Assembly (NCBI RefSeq): GCF_042651065.1
Contig: NZ_JBHSCH010000013.1
Coordinates: forward strand, 15,140 to 79,139
From: Pseudoroseomonas aestuarii
GTDB lineage: Bacteria; Pseudomonadota; Alphaproteobacteria; Acetobacterales; Acetobacteraceae
Length of the DNA stretch: 64,000 nucleotides
Direction: 5' to 3'
Shown: positions 1 through 8,493 of the stretch, piece after piece
Position numbering within the stretch: the first letter of the stretch is position 1
How the letters are laid out: every line of letters starts with the position of its first letter
Position numbers and translations under genes: made by a program
The notes under the pieces: generated by a model
Seen by the model: the letters and a program-made list of their open reading frames with translations, nothing else
The model's database searches: none
What the model was told of the DNA's origin: nothing

Positions 1-656
1 TCCACCGCCACGGCGTCGCGCGTCAGGCCGGGCTCGGGGCCGGTGATCATGCGCTCCTCGCCCAGCAGGGCGTTCAGCAGGGTGGACTTGCCGGCATTCG
101 GGCGGCCGACGATGGCCAGCCGCAGCGGCCGGTCGCGGTCCCGCACCTCGGGGTCCTCTTCCTCCGGCAGCATCGGCAGCGCGGTGGTGTAGAGGTCGGC
201 GATGCCCTCGCCATGCTCGGCCGAGATGGCGACGGGGTCGCCAAGGCCCAGCTCATAGGCCTCGTAGGCGGCCATGCCGCCGCCCCGCCCCTCGGTCTTG
301 TTGGCGACCAGCAGCACCGGCGCCGGCTGGCGGCGCAGCCAGGCGGCGAAGGCGCGGTCGGAGGGGGTGATGCCGGCGCGGGCGTCGATGACGAACAGCA
401 CCAGGTCGGCCTGCCGCACCGCCACTTCGGAGCTGGCGCGCATGCGGCCGGCCACGGTGTCGGGCGGGGCCTCCTCCAGCCCCGCCGTGTCGAGCAGCAG
501 CACGGGACGGCCGCCGATGCGCGCCTCGACCTCCTTGCGGTCGCGGGTGACGCCCGGCGTGTCGTCCACGATGGCGATTTTCCGCCCCGCGAGGCGGTTG
601 AACAGCGTGGACTTGCCGACGTTGGGCCGGCCGATGATGGCGATACGGGGGAGCAT
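1..656 (-). CDS. der: GTPase Der (EngA), 5' part only
   Basis: Der is a GTPase with two tandem G domains that helps assemble the 50S ribosomal subunit. The gene reads leftwards and is cut by the window start, so only about 218 N-terminal residues are visible. They begin MLPRIAIIGRPNVGKS, with the first P-loop at about residues 9-16, a DTPG switch motif, and NKTE in the place of NKxD. A second P-loop, GRPNAGKSTLLN, opens the second G domain near the edge. The two P-loops make the family call secure. It is the last visible gene of a yfgM-bamB-der run, an order also known from E. coli. A 121-nt spacer with a stem-loop separates it from bamB. Confidence 0.97.
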   Translation of the reverse strand, partial: MLPRIAIIGRPNVGKSTLFNRLAGRKIAIVDDTPGVTRDRKEVEARIGGRPVLLLDTAGLEEAPPDTVAGRMRASSEVAVRQADLVLFVIDARAGITPSDRAFAAWLRRQPAPVLLVANKTEGRGGGMAAYEAYELGLGDPVAISAEHGEGIADLYTTALPMLPEEEDPEVRDRDRPLRLAIVGRPNAGKSTLLNALLGEERMITGPEPGLTRDAVAV

Positions 657-746
657 GATACCGCCGCTTTAGAGCAGATCGCGCCCCGGCGAAACCATGT
701 TGCGGCGCATGCCGGCCCCCCGCCCGCCGAGACACCGGGGTGGACA

Positions 747-768
747 CCGGGGGGACACCGCCCCCCGG
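747..768 (-). other. Perfect stem-loop between bamB and der
   Basis: CCGGGGGG (747-754) and CCCCCCGG (761-768) form an 8-bp perfect stem with a 6-nt loop, 9 nt beyond the bamB stop codon. No U-tract follows on either strand, so it is not a standard intrinsic terminator. It could stabilise the bamB 3' end or dampen read-through into der. That role is inference. Confidence 0.4.
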
Positions 769-777
769 GCCTGGATC

Positions 778-2121
778 TCAGCCGCCGCGATAGGCGACGA
801 GGGTGCCGTCATCGGTCAGCAGCACCAGGGTCTGCTGCGCCACGGCGCCCGGCAGCAGCGTGCCGCCGGGCAGGCGCAGACGGCCCGCCACCTGCCCCTC
901 CGCCGGATCGACCAGCAGCGCCTCGCCCCCGCTGCCGGGCAGCACGACCTGCCCGCCCGCCAGGATGGGCGTGGCGAAATAGGCCGGGTCCTGCTTCTTC
1001 TGGCCCGGCGCGGGCGCGTTCAGCTCGCTGATCCAGCGGATGCGGCCATCCTCGCGCCCCACCGCCAGCAGCTCGCCATTGGCGCCCACCAGGAACAGCC
1101 ATTCCCCCGCGGCGACGGGGCTGGCGGTGCCGCCCACCTCGCGCTCCCACAGCCGGCGGCCGGAGCGCAGGTCCACCGCCATCGAGGTGCCGCCCATGCC
1201 CATGGCATAGACGCGGCCCTGGTGGATCACCGGCAGGCCGCGCACGCCGGAGATGTCGCCCAGGCCGCGCAGGCCCTGCCCGGCCAGGCTCTCCGTCCAG
1301 AGCACGCGGCCATCCTCGGGCCGCAGCGCCACCAGCTCGCCCGAGGGGAAGCCGGCGACGACGAACTCGCCCTCCACCGCCGGCGCCGGCAGGCCGAGCG
1401 GCACCGCCGTGGTCGGCTGCGCGCGATAGGCCCAGAGCCGCTTGCCGTCCTGCGCCGAGAGGCCGAGCAGCTGGTTCTCGATGGTGGGGATGAAGATGCG
1501 GCCATCGGCCACGGCGGGGGCGCCGCGCGTCGGCGCCGGCAGCCGCACCCGCCAGCGCACGGCGCCGGTGGCGGGGTCCAGCGCCAGCATCTCGGCCATG
1601 CCGGTGGCGACGTAGAGCGTGCCGTCGGCGAAGGCGCAGCCGGCGCCGACGGCGCCCGTGTCGTCATCCTCGGGCCGCGTGTCGAAGCGCCAGCGGCGGC
1701 CGCCCGAGGCAAGGTCGAAGGCCGAGACCACGCCATAGGCGTCGGCCGCGAACACCGTGCCCTGGGCGATGACGGGGCCGGCGGTGATGCGCCGGCGGTA
1801 GGAGCTGCCGGTGCCCACCGAGGCGCGCCAGGCTTCCGCCAGGCGCGGGCCCACGGCGTTGTGGCCGGCATCGTGCGTGGCGCCGCCACCGGGCTGCGGC
1901 CATTCGGCCCGCGCCTGGGGCGGCGGCAGCGCCACGGGGCGGCCGGCGATGCCGGCATCGGCCGCCAGTTCCCGCTGCGCCGTCAGCACCGAGTGGCGCT
2001 CGCCCGGCAGCGGCGGCTTGCTGTCGCCGAAAACGCCGTCCAGCAGGCCGCAGCCGCTCAGCAGGCCGGCGCCACCCAGCAGCGCGGCGCGCCGCGTCCA
2101 GATCTTCCTGTCCCGCATCAT
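778..2121 (-). CDS. bamB: Outer-membrane assembly lipoprotein BamB (PQQ-type beta-propeller)
   Basis: This 447-residue protein is a BamB-type scaffold lipoprotein of the beta-barrel assembly machine. The N-terminus has charged residues, a short hydrophobic stretch and a lipobox ending in LLSGCG, so it should be lipidated and face the periplasm. The rest shows repeated PQQ-type propeller blades with motifs of the form AxDxxxGxxxWR, for example ALDPATGAVRWR and AVDLRSGRRLWE. Length is slightly above the E. coli protein. Start MMRDRK overlaps the upstream yfgM-like stop codon in an ATGATG context, so the two are translationally coupled. Position between yfgM-like and der matches the conserved order. 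A generic PQQ-repeat protein is the only alternative, and context argues against it. Confidence 0.9.
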   Translation of the reverse strand: MMRDRKIWTRRAALLGGAGLLSGCGLLDGVFGDSKPPLPGERHSVLTAQRELAADAGIAGRPVALPPPQARAEWPQPGGGATHDAGHNAVGPRLAEAWRASVGTGSSYRRRITAGPVIAQGTVFAADAYGVVSAFDLASGGRRWRFDTRPEDDDTGAVGAGCAFADGTLYVATGMAEMLALDPATGAVRWRVRLPAPTRGAPAVADGRIFIPTIENQLLGLSAQDGKRLWAYRAQPTTAVPLGLPAPAVEGEFVVAGFPSGELVALRPEDGRVLWTESLAGQGLRGLGDISGVRGLPVIHQGRVYAMGMGGTSMAVDLRSGRRLWEREVGGTASPVAAGEWLFLVGANGELLAVGREDGRIRWISELNAPAPGQKKQDPAYFATPILAGGQVVLPGSGGEALLVDPAEGQVAGRLRLPGGTLLPGAVAQQTLVLLTDDGTLVAYRGG

Positions 2122-2792
2122 ACCCCCAATCCCGCCGCGAGGCGGCTGGCGCGGTCGCGCAGGCCGCGCGGCGCGTTCACATCGGCCGCCAGGGCCTCCA
2201 GGTCACGCTTGGCCTCGGCGGTCTCGCCGCGCCGGATGGCGAGCAGCGCCCGCAGCTCCCGCGCCGAGGCGCGCCAGGGGCTGCCCGACTGGCTGCCCGT
2301 CTGCCCGCCCGCCTGGGCCAGCGGCTCCAGCCGGGCGGCGAGCAGCGCCGGGTCCTGGCTGTCCATGCCGTGCAGCGCCCACATCAGGCTGGCGAGGTCG
2401 CGGTAGAGCTGCGGCGCGGCGCTGTCGGACGCCACCTGGTCCCACATCGCCAGGGCGGCCGCGCGGTCGCCCGTCTCGGCCTTCAGCGCGGCGGCGCGCA
2501 GCAGGGAGAGGAGGCGGTAGCCGGCCGGGCTCTCGGCGGCGAGGGCGGCGAAGCGGTCGCCCACCGCCTTCAGGTCGGCGCCCTGCGCCTCGGCGGCGCG
2601 GTGCGCCTCCAGGAAGGTCGTGGCCGCCTGGCTGGCCTGCCGCTGCTCGTACCACCGCCAGCCCTGCCAGCCGCCCAGGCCGACCAGAACCAGCAGCGCC
2701 ACGCCGGCCAGCATGCCGCCATATCGCACACCCAGCTGCCGGGCCCGTTCGGCCCGCAGCTCCTCCTGCACTTCGTCGAAGATATCCGGCAA
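2118..2792 (-). CDS. yfgM: YfgM-like membrane-anchored TPR protein
   Basis: A protein of about 224 residues resembling YfgM, an inner-membrane TPR protein linked in E. coli to the Sec translocon and periplasmic chaperones. The N-terminus reads LPDIFDEVQEELRAERARQ, followed by one transmembrane segment around residues 25-45 (GMLAGVALLVLVGLGGW). Ala/Leu-rich helical repeats of TPR type follow. I place the start at TTG 2792 because AGAGG lies 8 nt upstream and homologues begin near xPDIFDEV. An ATG at 2825 in frame would add 11 residues without a good ribosome-binding site. It overlaps bamB by 4 nt. Sequence similarity in this family is low, so context carries much of the call. Confidence 0.75.
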   Translation of the reverse strand: MPDIFDEVQEELRAERARQLGVRYGGMLAGVALLVLVGLGGWQGWRWYEQRQASQAATTFLEAHRAAEAQGADLKAVGDRFAALAAESPAGYRLLSLLRAAALKAETGDRAAALAMWDQVASDSAAPQLYRDLASLMWALHGMDSQDPALLAARLEPLAQAGGQTGSQSGSPWRASARELRALLAIRRGETAEAKRDLEALAADVNAPRGLRDRASRLAAGLGV

Positions 2793-2913
2793 GGTCCGGC
2801 CTCTGTGAAAAGTGGCGCGGACCATAGCGGCAGCGGCGCGCCACGTTAAGCCTCTGGCGGCGGAGCTTCGGCGGCGGGGCCGGGCGGCCCCGCCCCGCCC
2901 CGGCCCCGGGGCC

Positions 2914-4233
2914 TCAGCTGTGGAAGCTGACGGGGCGGCCTTCCGGGGCGCCCAGCGCCGTGTCGTCGCGCATCGCCACATGGCCGCGCACCACCGTCAT
3001 CACCGGCCAGCCGGTGACGCGCTGGCCGGCGAAGGGCGTCCAGCCGCAGGGTGAGGCGATCCAGCTCTCCTCGATGGTGCGGGCGCGCTTCATGTCCACG
3101 ATGGTGAAGTCGGCATCGTAGCCGGCGGCCAGCCGCCCCTTGCCCACCGCGCCATAGACGCGGGCCGGGCCGGCGGCCATCAGGTCCACCAGCCGGCCGA
3201 GCGAGAGGCGGCCGGCATTCACATGGTCCAGCATCAGCGGCACCAGGGTCTGCACGCCGGTCAGGCCGGCGGCGGTGGCCGGCCAGGGGCGCTCCTTGGC
3301 GGCGCGGCTGTGCGGCGCGTGGTCGGAGCCGATGCAGTCCACCGTGCCGTCGCGCACGGCGGCCCAGGCGGCCTCCTGGTGGCGGGCGTCGCGGATCGGC
3401 GGGTTCATCACCGCGTAGCCGCCGAGGCGGTCATAGGCCTCGTCCGTCTGGCTGAGGTGGTTGACCAGCACCTCCACCGTGGCGACGTCGCGGAAATCCT
3501 TCAGGTAGCCCAGCTCCTCGGCGGTGGAGACGTGCAGGATGTGGGCGGGGCGGCCGGTCTCGCGCGCCAGCGCCATCAGCCGGCGGGTGCCGAGGAAGGC
3601 GCATTCCACGTCGCGCCACTCGGCATGCAGGCGGTGCGGGCCGCCGGCGGCGTAGAGCGGCTTGCGCCCCTGCAGCCGGTACTCGTCCTCCGAGTGGTAG
3701 GCGATGCGGCGGCGGCCGGAGCGCATCACCCGCTCCAGCGAGGCATCGTCCTCCACCATCAGGTCGCCGGTCGAGGAGCCGGCGAACACCTTAATGGCGC
3801 AGACATCCGGGTTGGCCTCCAGCGCCGCCAGGGCGCCGATGTTGGAGCGCGCGGCGCCGACATAGAAGCCGATGTCGCACCAGGCGCGGCCCTTCACATA
3901 GGCGCGCTTGTCCTCCAGCGCCTGCTGGCCGGTGATGGCCGGGCTGGTGTTGGGCATGTCGAACACCGCCGTGATGCCGCCGAGGATGGCGGCCTTCGTG
4001 CCGGTCTCGATGGTCTCCACCGCCGGGTCACCAGGATCGCGCAGGTGCACATGCGGGTCGATCAGGCCAGGGAGGATGTGCAGCCCGGCGCAGTCCAGCA
4101 CCTCGGCCGCCTCGGCCGTCCGCAGGTCGCCGAGCGCGGCGATGCGGCCGGCGCGCACGCCGACATCGACCTCCTCCTCGCCCCAGGGGAGCACGCAGCG
4201 TCCGCCGCGCAGGATGAGATCGTAGCTGGTCAT
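2914..4233 (-). CDS. pyrC: Dihydroorotase-family amidohydrolase (PyrC, class I type)
   Basis: A 439-residue cyclic amidohydrolase, best read as a dihydroorotase that interconverts carbamoyl-aspartate and dihydroorotate in pyrimidine synthesis. Metal-binding HVHLRDPG lies at residues 61-68. A lysine in AIKVFAGSSTGD (K148) could be the carbamylated metal bridge. GSDHAPH near the C-terminal third supplies the catalytic aspartate. The start at 4233 is preferred over the ATG at 4242 because AGAGGA ends at the upstream ATG, placing it about 9 nt from the ATG at 4233. No pyrB is adjacent, so a related amidase such as dihydropyrimidinase or allantoinase remains possible, but HVHLRDPG with DMPNT favours dihydroorotase. 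It is divergent from the TenA-type gene. Confidence 0.87.
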   Translation of the reverse strand: MTSYDLILRGGRCVLPWGEEEVDVGVRAGRIAALGDLRTAEAAEVLDCAGLHILPGLIDPHVHLRDPGDPAVETIETGTKAAILGGITAVFDMPNTSPAITGQQALEDKRAYVKGRAWCDIGFYVGAARSNIGALAALEANPDVCAIKVFAGSSTGDLMVEDDASLERVMRSGRRRIAYHSEDEYRLQGRKPLYAAGGPHRLHAEWRDVECAFLGTRRLMALARETGRPAHILHVSTAEELGYLKDFRDVATVEVLVNHLSQTDEAYDRLGGYAVMNPPIRDARHQEAAWAAVRDGTVDCIGSDHAPHSRAAKERPWPATAAGLTGVQTLVPLMLDHVNAGRLSLGRLVDLMAAGPARVYGAVGKGRLAAGYDADFTIVDMKRARTIEESWIASPCGWTPFAGQRVTGWPVMTVVRGHVAMRDDTALGAPEGRPVSFHS

Positions 4234-4354
4234 GCGGAGCATTCCTCTCGGATGGGGCCGGTCGTGGCCTTCTCTCTAGGCAGTTTCCGCCCCGGGGGCG
4301 ACCCCCGACCGCGGCTCTGCTATCCGCATCCGGCACGACCGGGAGACCAACGCC

Positions 4355-4996
4355 ATGCCCCAGACCGGATTCTCCGAGGCGCTGCGCCGCGCCTGCGCCG
4401 AGGACTGGAACGCCGCCATCCGCCACCGTTTCGTCGACGCCATGCTGGACGGCACGGCCGAGCCGGCGCGGATGCGGGCCTACCTGGTGCAGGACTACCA
4501 GTTCATCGACCGCTTCGTGGCCCTCCTCGGCGCCGCCATCGCCAGCGCCGACAGCTACGCCGCCCGCCTGCGCCTCTCCGGCTTCCTGGCGATGATCACC
4601 AGCGACGAGAACACCTACTTCCAGCGCGCCTTCGACGCGCTCGGCGTGCCGGAGGCCGAGCGCACCGCCCCCGTGCTGAGCGGCACCACCCGCGCCTTCC
4701 AGGATCTGATGCGGGAGGCGGCGGAGAGCCGCTCCTACGCCCGGGCGCTCTCCGTGCTCGTGGTGGCGGAGTGGCTCTACCTCGCCTGGGCCAGCCGCCG
4801 CAGCGGCCCCCTGCCGCCGGATTTCGTCCATGCCGAGTGGATCACCCTGCACGACAACGACTTCTTCCGGGGCTTCGTCGGCTGGCTGCGCTCCGAGCTG
4901 GACCGGGTGGGGCCGGCGGAGGAAGCCGCCTGCGCCACGCTGTTCCGCCGGGCGGTGCGGCTGGAGCGGCAGTTCTTCGACGATCTGTACGCGTAG
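4355..4996 (+). CDS. TenA family protein, glutamate (TenA_E) type
   Basis: A 213-residue all-helical TENA/THI-4 family protein. Classical TenA hydrolyses 4-amino-5-aminomethyl-2-methylpyrimidine in thiamine salvage using a cysteine in an LPCxWxY context. Here the matching segment is VVAEWLYLAW, so the cysteine is replaced by E139, which marks the TenA_E subgroup. The conserved aspartates of the pocket are visible in VQDYQFIDR. A GGGAGA ribosome-binding site precedes the ATG. No other thiamine gene and no TPP riboswitch (THI box) is visible in the 112-bp gap to the divergent amidohydrolase. The exact substrate is therefore uncertain. A type-B palindromic terminator begins 11 nt after its stop. 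Confidence 0.8.
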   Translation: MPQTGFSEALRRACAEDWNAAIRHRFVDAMLDGTAEPARMRAYLVQDYQFIDRFVALLGAAIASADSYAARLRLSGFLAMITSDENTYFQRAFDALGVPEAERTAPVLSGTTRAFQDLMREAAESRSYARALSVLVVAEWLYLAWASRRSGPLPPDFVHAEWITLHDNDFFRGFVGWLRSELDRVGPAEEAACATLFRRAVRLERQFFDDLYA

Positions 4997-5007
4997 GAAG
5001 AAAAAGG

Positions 5008-5044
5008 CCGGGGGAAGGAATTCCCCCGGGCCCCCATCTTTTTT
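5008..5044 (+). terminator. Type-B dispersed palindromic terminator, copy 1
   Basis: CCGGGGGAA (5008-5016), loop GGAA, TTCCCCCGG (5021-5029), then GCCCCCATC and six T residues (5039-5044). It has the architecture of a Rho-independent terminator on the plus strand, 11 nt behind the tenA-type stop. The asparagine synthetase gene converges from the right. Nearly the same sequence occurs at 11417, 33059 and 61165. Confidence 0.8.
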
Positions 5045-5095
5045 CTGCCGGTTGAGCGATACGTGGGTGGGCGGCGTGCCGCCCGGACGCTTCCC

Positions 5096-6853
5096 TTATC
5101 GCGCGGCCAGGTAGGCGAAGGTGTCGCCCTCCGGCATCACCCCCTCCACATGCCGGCGGTGCCAGAGCGCGTAGAACAGCAGGTGCCAAGCGGCGAAGCC
5201 CTCGCGCTTGCCGGCGGCGGCCTTGAACAGCGCCACCACCTTCTCCGGGCGGGCAATCTCCATCACCCCCGGCTGCGCCGCCACCAGCGGGCCGAGCTGC
5301 TCGCCCCGGGCACCGATCCAGGCGCCCACCGGCACGGTGAAGCCCTGCTTCGGCCGGTGCGGCTCGGCGGCGGGGAAGTTCCGCGCCAGCCACTCGCGCA
5401 GCAGCCACTTGCCGGCGCCCTTACGCACCTTCAGCCCGTCCGGCAGGCGGAACACCGCCTCGGCCACGGCGCTGTCGAGGAAGGGGGTGCGGCCTTCCGC
5501 GCCATGCGCCATCAGGCAGCGGTCGAGCTTGATCAGCAGGTCGTTGGGCAGCCAGTCGGCGACATCGAGCGCCTGGGCGGCCATCAGCCGGGTGCGGCCG
5601 GGCAAGGCCACGGCGGCCTCGGCGGCGGCGATGCCGTCCCGCCAGCCGGTCGGCGCCGCGCGCAGCACGTCCAGCCGGTCGAAGGCGCCACGGGTGCGGG
5701 GCGCCTTGCCGCCCAGCCACCAGGGGCGCATCGCGGCGCGGTAGCGTCCATAGCCGCCGAGCAGCTCGTCCCCCCCCTCGCCGGAGAGCACCACCTTCAC
5801 CGCCTGCCGCGCCCGCCGCGCCAGGAACCAGGTGGGGATGATGGCGTAGTCCGCCGCCGGGTCGTCCATGGCGGCGACGATCTCGGGCAGGTGGCGCCAC
5901 ACATCGGCCTCGCCCACCATCACCGTCTCGTGCCGGGCGCCGGCGGCGCGGGCCAGGGTGGCGGCGCGCTCGCGCTCATCGGCGGCGCCGGGAATGTCGA
6001 AGCCGGCGGTGAAGGCGCGCACCGGCGCCTCGTTCAGCCGCGCCATCATCGCCAGCACCGCGGCGCTGTCCGTGCCGCCCGAGAGGAACATGCCGTAGGG
6101 CACGTCGCTCCGCTGGTGCAGCTCGACGCTGGAGCGGAAGGCCGCCTCGAAGCGCGCCAGCGCCTCGGCCTCGGTGGTGGCGACCGGCCCGCCCTCGGGC
6201 AGGGCGGCGCGGCGCCGGCGCTCCAGCACCTTGCCTTCCGAGATGGCGATGGTCTCGCCCGGCAGCACGCGCCGGATGCCCTCGAAGATGGTCTCCGCGC
6301 CGGTGGTGAACTGCATCTGCAGCAGCTCGGCCCGCGCCTCGGGGCGCAGCCTCGGCGCCACCAGCCCGGCGCCGATCAGCGCCTGCGGCTCGGAGGCGAA
6401 GGCGATGCCGCCCGGCAGCTCGGCGGTGTAGAGCGGCTTGATGCCGAAGGGGTCGCGCGCCAGCACCACCTGCCGGGTGGCGCGGTCGTGCACGGCCAGC
6501 GCGTACATGCCGCGCAGCCGCTCGGCGAAGGCCAGCCCGTCGCGCCGGAACAGGTGCAGCGGCGGCTCGCAGTCGCTGCCGGTGGCGCAGAGGAGCTGGT
6601 TCTCGGTGCGCAGCTCCCGGTAGTTGTAGACCTCGCCATTGCCGACCAGCGCGGCGGGCCCGGCGAAGAGCGGCTGGTCGCCGCCCGCCAGGTCGATGAT
6701 GGCCAGCCGGGTGTGCGCCAGCGCCACATTGGCCGCCACATGGTGGCCGGCGCCATCGGGGCCGCGATGCGCCAGCGCGTCGGTCAGGCGTTGCAGCAGC
6801 GCCGCATCCGGAACGGCGCGCCCATGCAGCGAGAGGCCGGCGATTCCGCACAT
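5096..6853 (-). CDS. asnB: Glutamine-hydrolysing asparagine synthetase
   Basis: A 585-residue two-domain amidotransferase. The N-terminal class II glutaminase domain begins MCGIAGLSLHG, so C2 becomes the catalytic nucleophile after Met removal; AHRGPDG and GNGEVYNYREL complete the glutamine pocket. The synthetase domain has the pyrophosphate loop LSGGTDSA and a downstream SGEGGDELLGGYGRY motif. It would make asparagine, or amidate another carboxylate, using ATP and glutamine. It lies divergent from an O-antigen-ligase-like gene and two glycosyltransferases, and members of this family in polysaccharide clusters sometimes amidate sugar acids. The gene could therefore serve surface glycan synthesis. 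That link is inference from context. Confidence 0.92.
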   Translation of the reverse strand: MCGIAGLSLHGRAVPDAALLQRLTDALAHRGPDGAGHHVAANVALAHTRLAIIDLAGGDQPLFAGPAALVGNGEVYNYRELRTENQLLCATGSDCEPPLHLFRRDGLAFAERLRGMYALAVHDRATRQVVLARDPFGIKPLYTAELPGGIAFASEPQALIGAGLVAPRLRPEARAELLQMQFTTGAETIFEGIRRVLPGETIAISEGKVLERRRRAALPEGGPVATTEAEALARFEAAFRSSVELHQRSDVPYGMFLSGGTDSAAVLAMMARLNEAPVRAFTAGFDIPGAADERERAATLARAAGARHETVMVGEADVWRHLPEIVAAMDDPAADYAIIPTWFLARRARQAVKVVLSGEGGDELLGGYGRYRAAMRPWWLGGKAPRTRGAFDRLDVLRAAPTGWRDGIAAAEAAVALPGRTRLMAAQALDVADWLPNDLLIKLDRCLMAHGAEGRTPFLDSAVAEAVFRLPDGLKVRKGAGKWLLREWLARNFPAAEPHRPKQGFTVPVGAWIGARGEQLGPLVAAQPGVMEIARPEKVVALFKAAAGKREGFAAWHLLFYALWHRRHVEGVMPEGDTFAYLAAR

Positions 6854-7142
6854 GGCTCAGCTCTCTTGGCCGCGTGGCATGGCGGCGAAGCGTCGGGACA
6901 ACGGGAAAGGAGCCGCCCGTGGGGGCCGGAGCATCGGTCCCGGCCGCCCCGGGCGGGGCTGGGTCTGCGGCAGCATCGGGGCCATGCGCATGAAATTCTC
7001 AACCCTACCAAGCGGCTCGGGGGGGTTCCTGTCAAGGCACGACAAGGCGGGGCGGGCCGGAGGCTGCGTTCTTGCCTCGCCCGGGGCGGCATGGTTCTTT
7101 CCCGCGCCCTTCTTGCCGCCCCCGCCGGGAGTTGCCCCGCCC

Positions 7143-8429
7143 ATGCCCCCTTCCGACACGCGCGGCCTGCGCGGCGCGAGCCTGCCGATCGGGCTGATGC
7201 TGGCCATAGCCCCCGCGGTGGCGGTGCTCCAGTTCCGCGCCGTGGCGCTGCTCACCGTGCTGGGCTTCCTCGCCGCCGTGGCGCTGCATGGATGGGAGCG
7301 GCGGCGCCTGCCGGGCGCGCGCGGCCCCGGCCTGCTGCCCTGGCCGCGCCCCGCCGTGCTGGCGCCGGTCCTGCTGCCGATGGGCTGGCTGCTGGCCAGC
7401 GCCGCCTGGTCCATCGAGCCGGGCCGCGCCGCCACCACCGCGCTCACCCTGGGCCTCTACATCCTGCTCGGCGCCATGGCGGCGCGGGCGGTGGCGGAAC
7501 AGCCGCCGCACCGGCTGCGCGCCGTGCTGCGCTGCCTGGGCTGGGGGCTGGCGGCGGGCATCGCCCTGGCCCTGCTCGACCATGCCAGCGGCAACTGGCT
7601 GCGCGCGGCGGTGCGCGGCATTAGCCCGGCCGAGGCGCCGCCCAACCTGCCCTTCGGGCTGAAGCCGGCGGTCTCCATCATTGCCGTGCTGCTGCCGCTG
7701 GCGCTGTGCCTGCCCCATGCCCACCCGGCGGTGCTGCCGCGCGCGCTGCGCTGGGCGCTGCTGCCGGCGGGGCTGCTCACCGTGCTGTGGCTGCCGGCCG
7801 AATCCGCCAAGATCGCCGTGCTGGCCGGGCTGGCGGCGATGGCGGCGGCCTGGCTGCTGGGCGCCTGGGTGGCGCGCGCCGCCGGTGCCCTGCTGGCCGT
7901 TGCCGTGCTGGCGGCGCCGCTGATGTTCAGCGCCGCACTGCCCCGCCTGCCGGCGCTGGACGCCATCCCGCCCTCCGCCGCGCACCGCGTGCTGATCTGG
8001 GAGTTCGTGCTGGAGCGGATCGGCGAGCGGCCGCTGCTCGGCTGGGGCGGCGAGTCCAGCCGCAGCCTGCCCGGCGGGCGGGACACCTTCACGCCCGAGG
8101 CGCTGGAACGCTTCGGCCTCGGCGGCGCCGTGTCGCGCGCCTGGTTCGAGGGGGTGCGGGCGCAGCGCCTGCCGCTGCACCCGCACAACGCCCCGCTGCA
8201 GATCTGGCTGGAGCTGGGCGCGGTGGGCGCGCTGCTGGCGGCGGGGCTGCTGCTGTGGCTGGGCTGGCATGGCGCGGCGCTGCACGCCCCCGCCGCCGCC
8301 GGGCTGCTGACATCGGGCGGGGTGGTGGGCATGCTCAGCTACGGCGTGTGGCAGGCCTGGTGGATCGGCGTGCTGCTGCTGCTGGCGGTGGGCCTCACCG
8401 CCCTCGCCCGGCTGCGCGCCACGCCGTGA
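7143..8429 (+). CDS. O-antigen ligase / polymerase-like membrane protein
   Basis: A 428-residue polytopic membrane protein with roughly ten hydrophobic segments and a large periplasmic loop before the C-terminal helices. The loop carries HPHNAPLQIWLELG, the signature of the Wzy/WaaL family (His and Asn near a membrane helix), which joins or polymerises undecaprenyl-linked glycans. The start MPPSDTRG is chosen because GGGAG lies 11 nt upstream and hydrophobic sequence follows soon after. The frame stays open well upstream, but without features. It is followed 64 nt later by a GT4 glycosyltransferase, so the two probably act in the same lipopolysaccharide or capsule pathway. Ligase cannot be told from polymerase by sequence alone. 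Confidence 0.85.
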   Translation: MPPSDTRGLRGASLPIGLMLAIAPAVAVLQFRAVALLTVLGFLAAVALHGWERRRLPGARGPGLLPWPRPAVLAPVLLPMGWLLASAAWSIEPGRAATTALTLGLYILLGAMAARAVAEQPPHRLRAVLRCLGWGLAAGIALALLDHASGNWLRAAVRGISPAEAPPNLPFGLKPAVSIIAVLLPLALCLPHAHPAVLPRALRWALLPAGLLTVLWLPAESAKIAVLAGLAAMAAAWLLGAWVARAAGALLAVAVLAAPLMFSAALPRLPALDAIPPSAAHRVLIWEFVLERIGERPLLGWGGESSRSLPGGRDTFTPEALERFGLGGAVSRAWFEGVRAQRLPLHPHNAPLQIWLELGAVGALLAAGLLLWLGWHGAALHAPAAAGLLTSGGVVGMLSYGVWQAWWIGVLLLLAVGLTALARLRATP

Positions 8430-8493
8430 GGCCCGGCGGCAACGGTGGCCGCGGCGGCGCATTGTCCCCGCCGGAACCTCCCGGGAGAATGGC

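Noticed and set aside
4243..4354. TPP riboswitch upstream of the TenA-type gene
   Set aside because: The 112-bp gap has no THI-box core (CTGAGA) and is too short for a full TPP aptamer plus promoter.
7020..7045. asnB promoter from a TTGACA-like hexamer on the minus strand
   Set aside because: A good -35-like TTGACA is seen, but no acceptable -10 lies at 16-18 nt, so it was not annotated.
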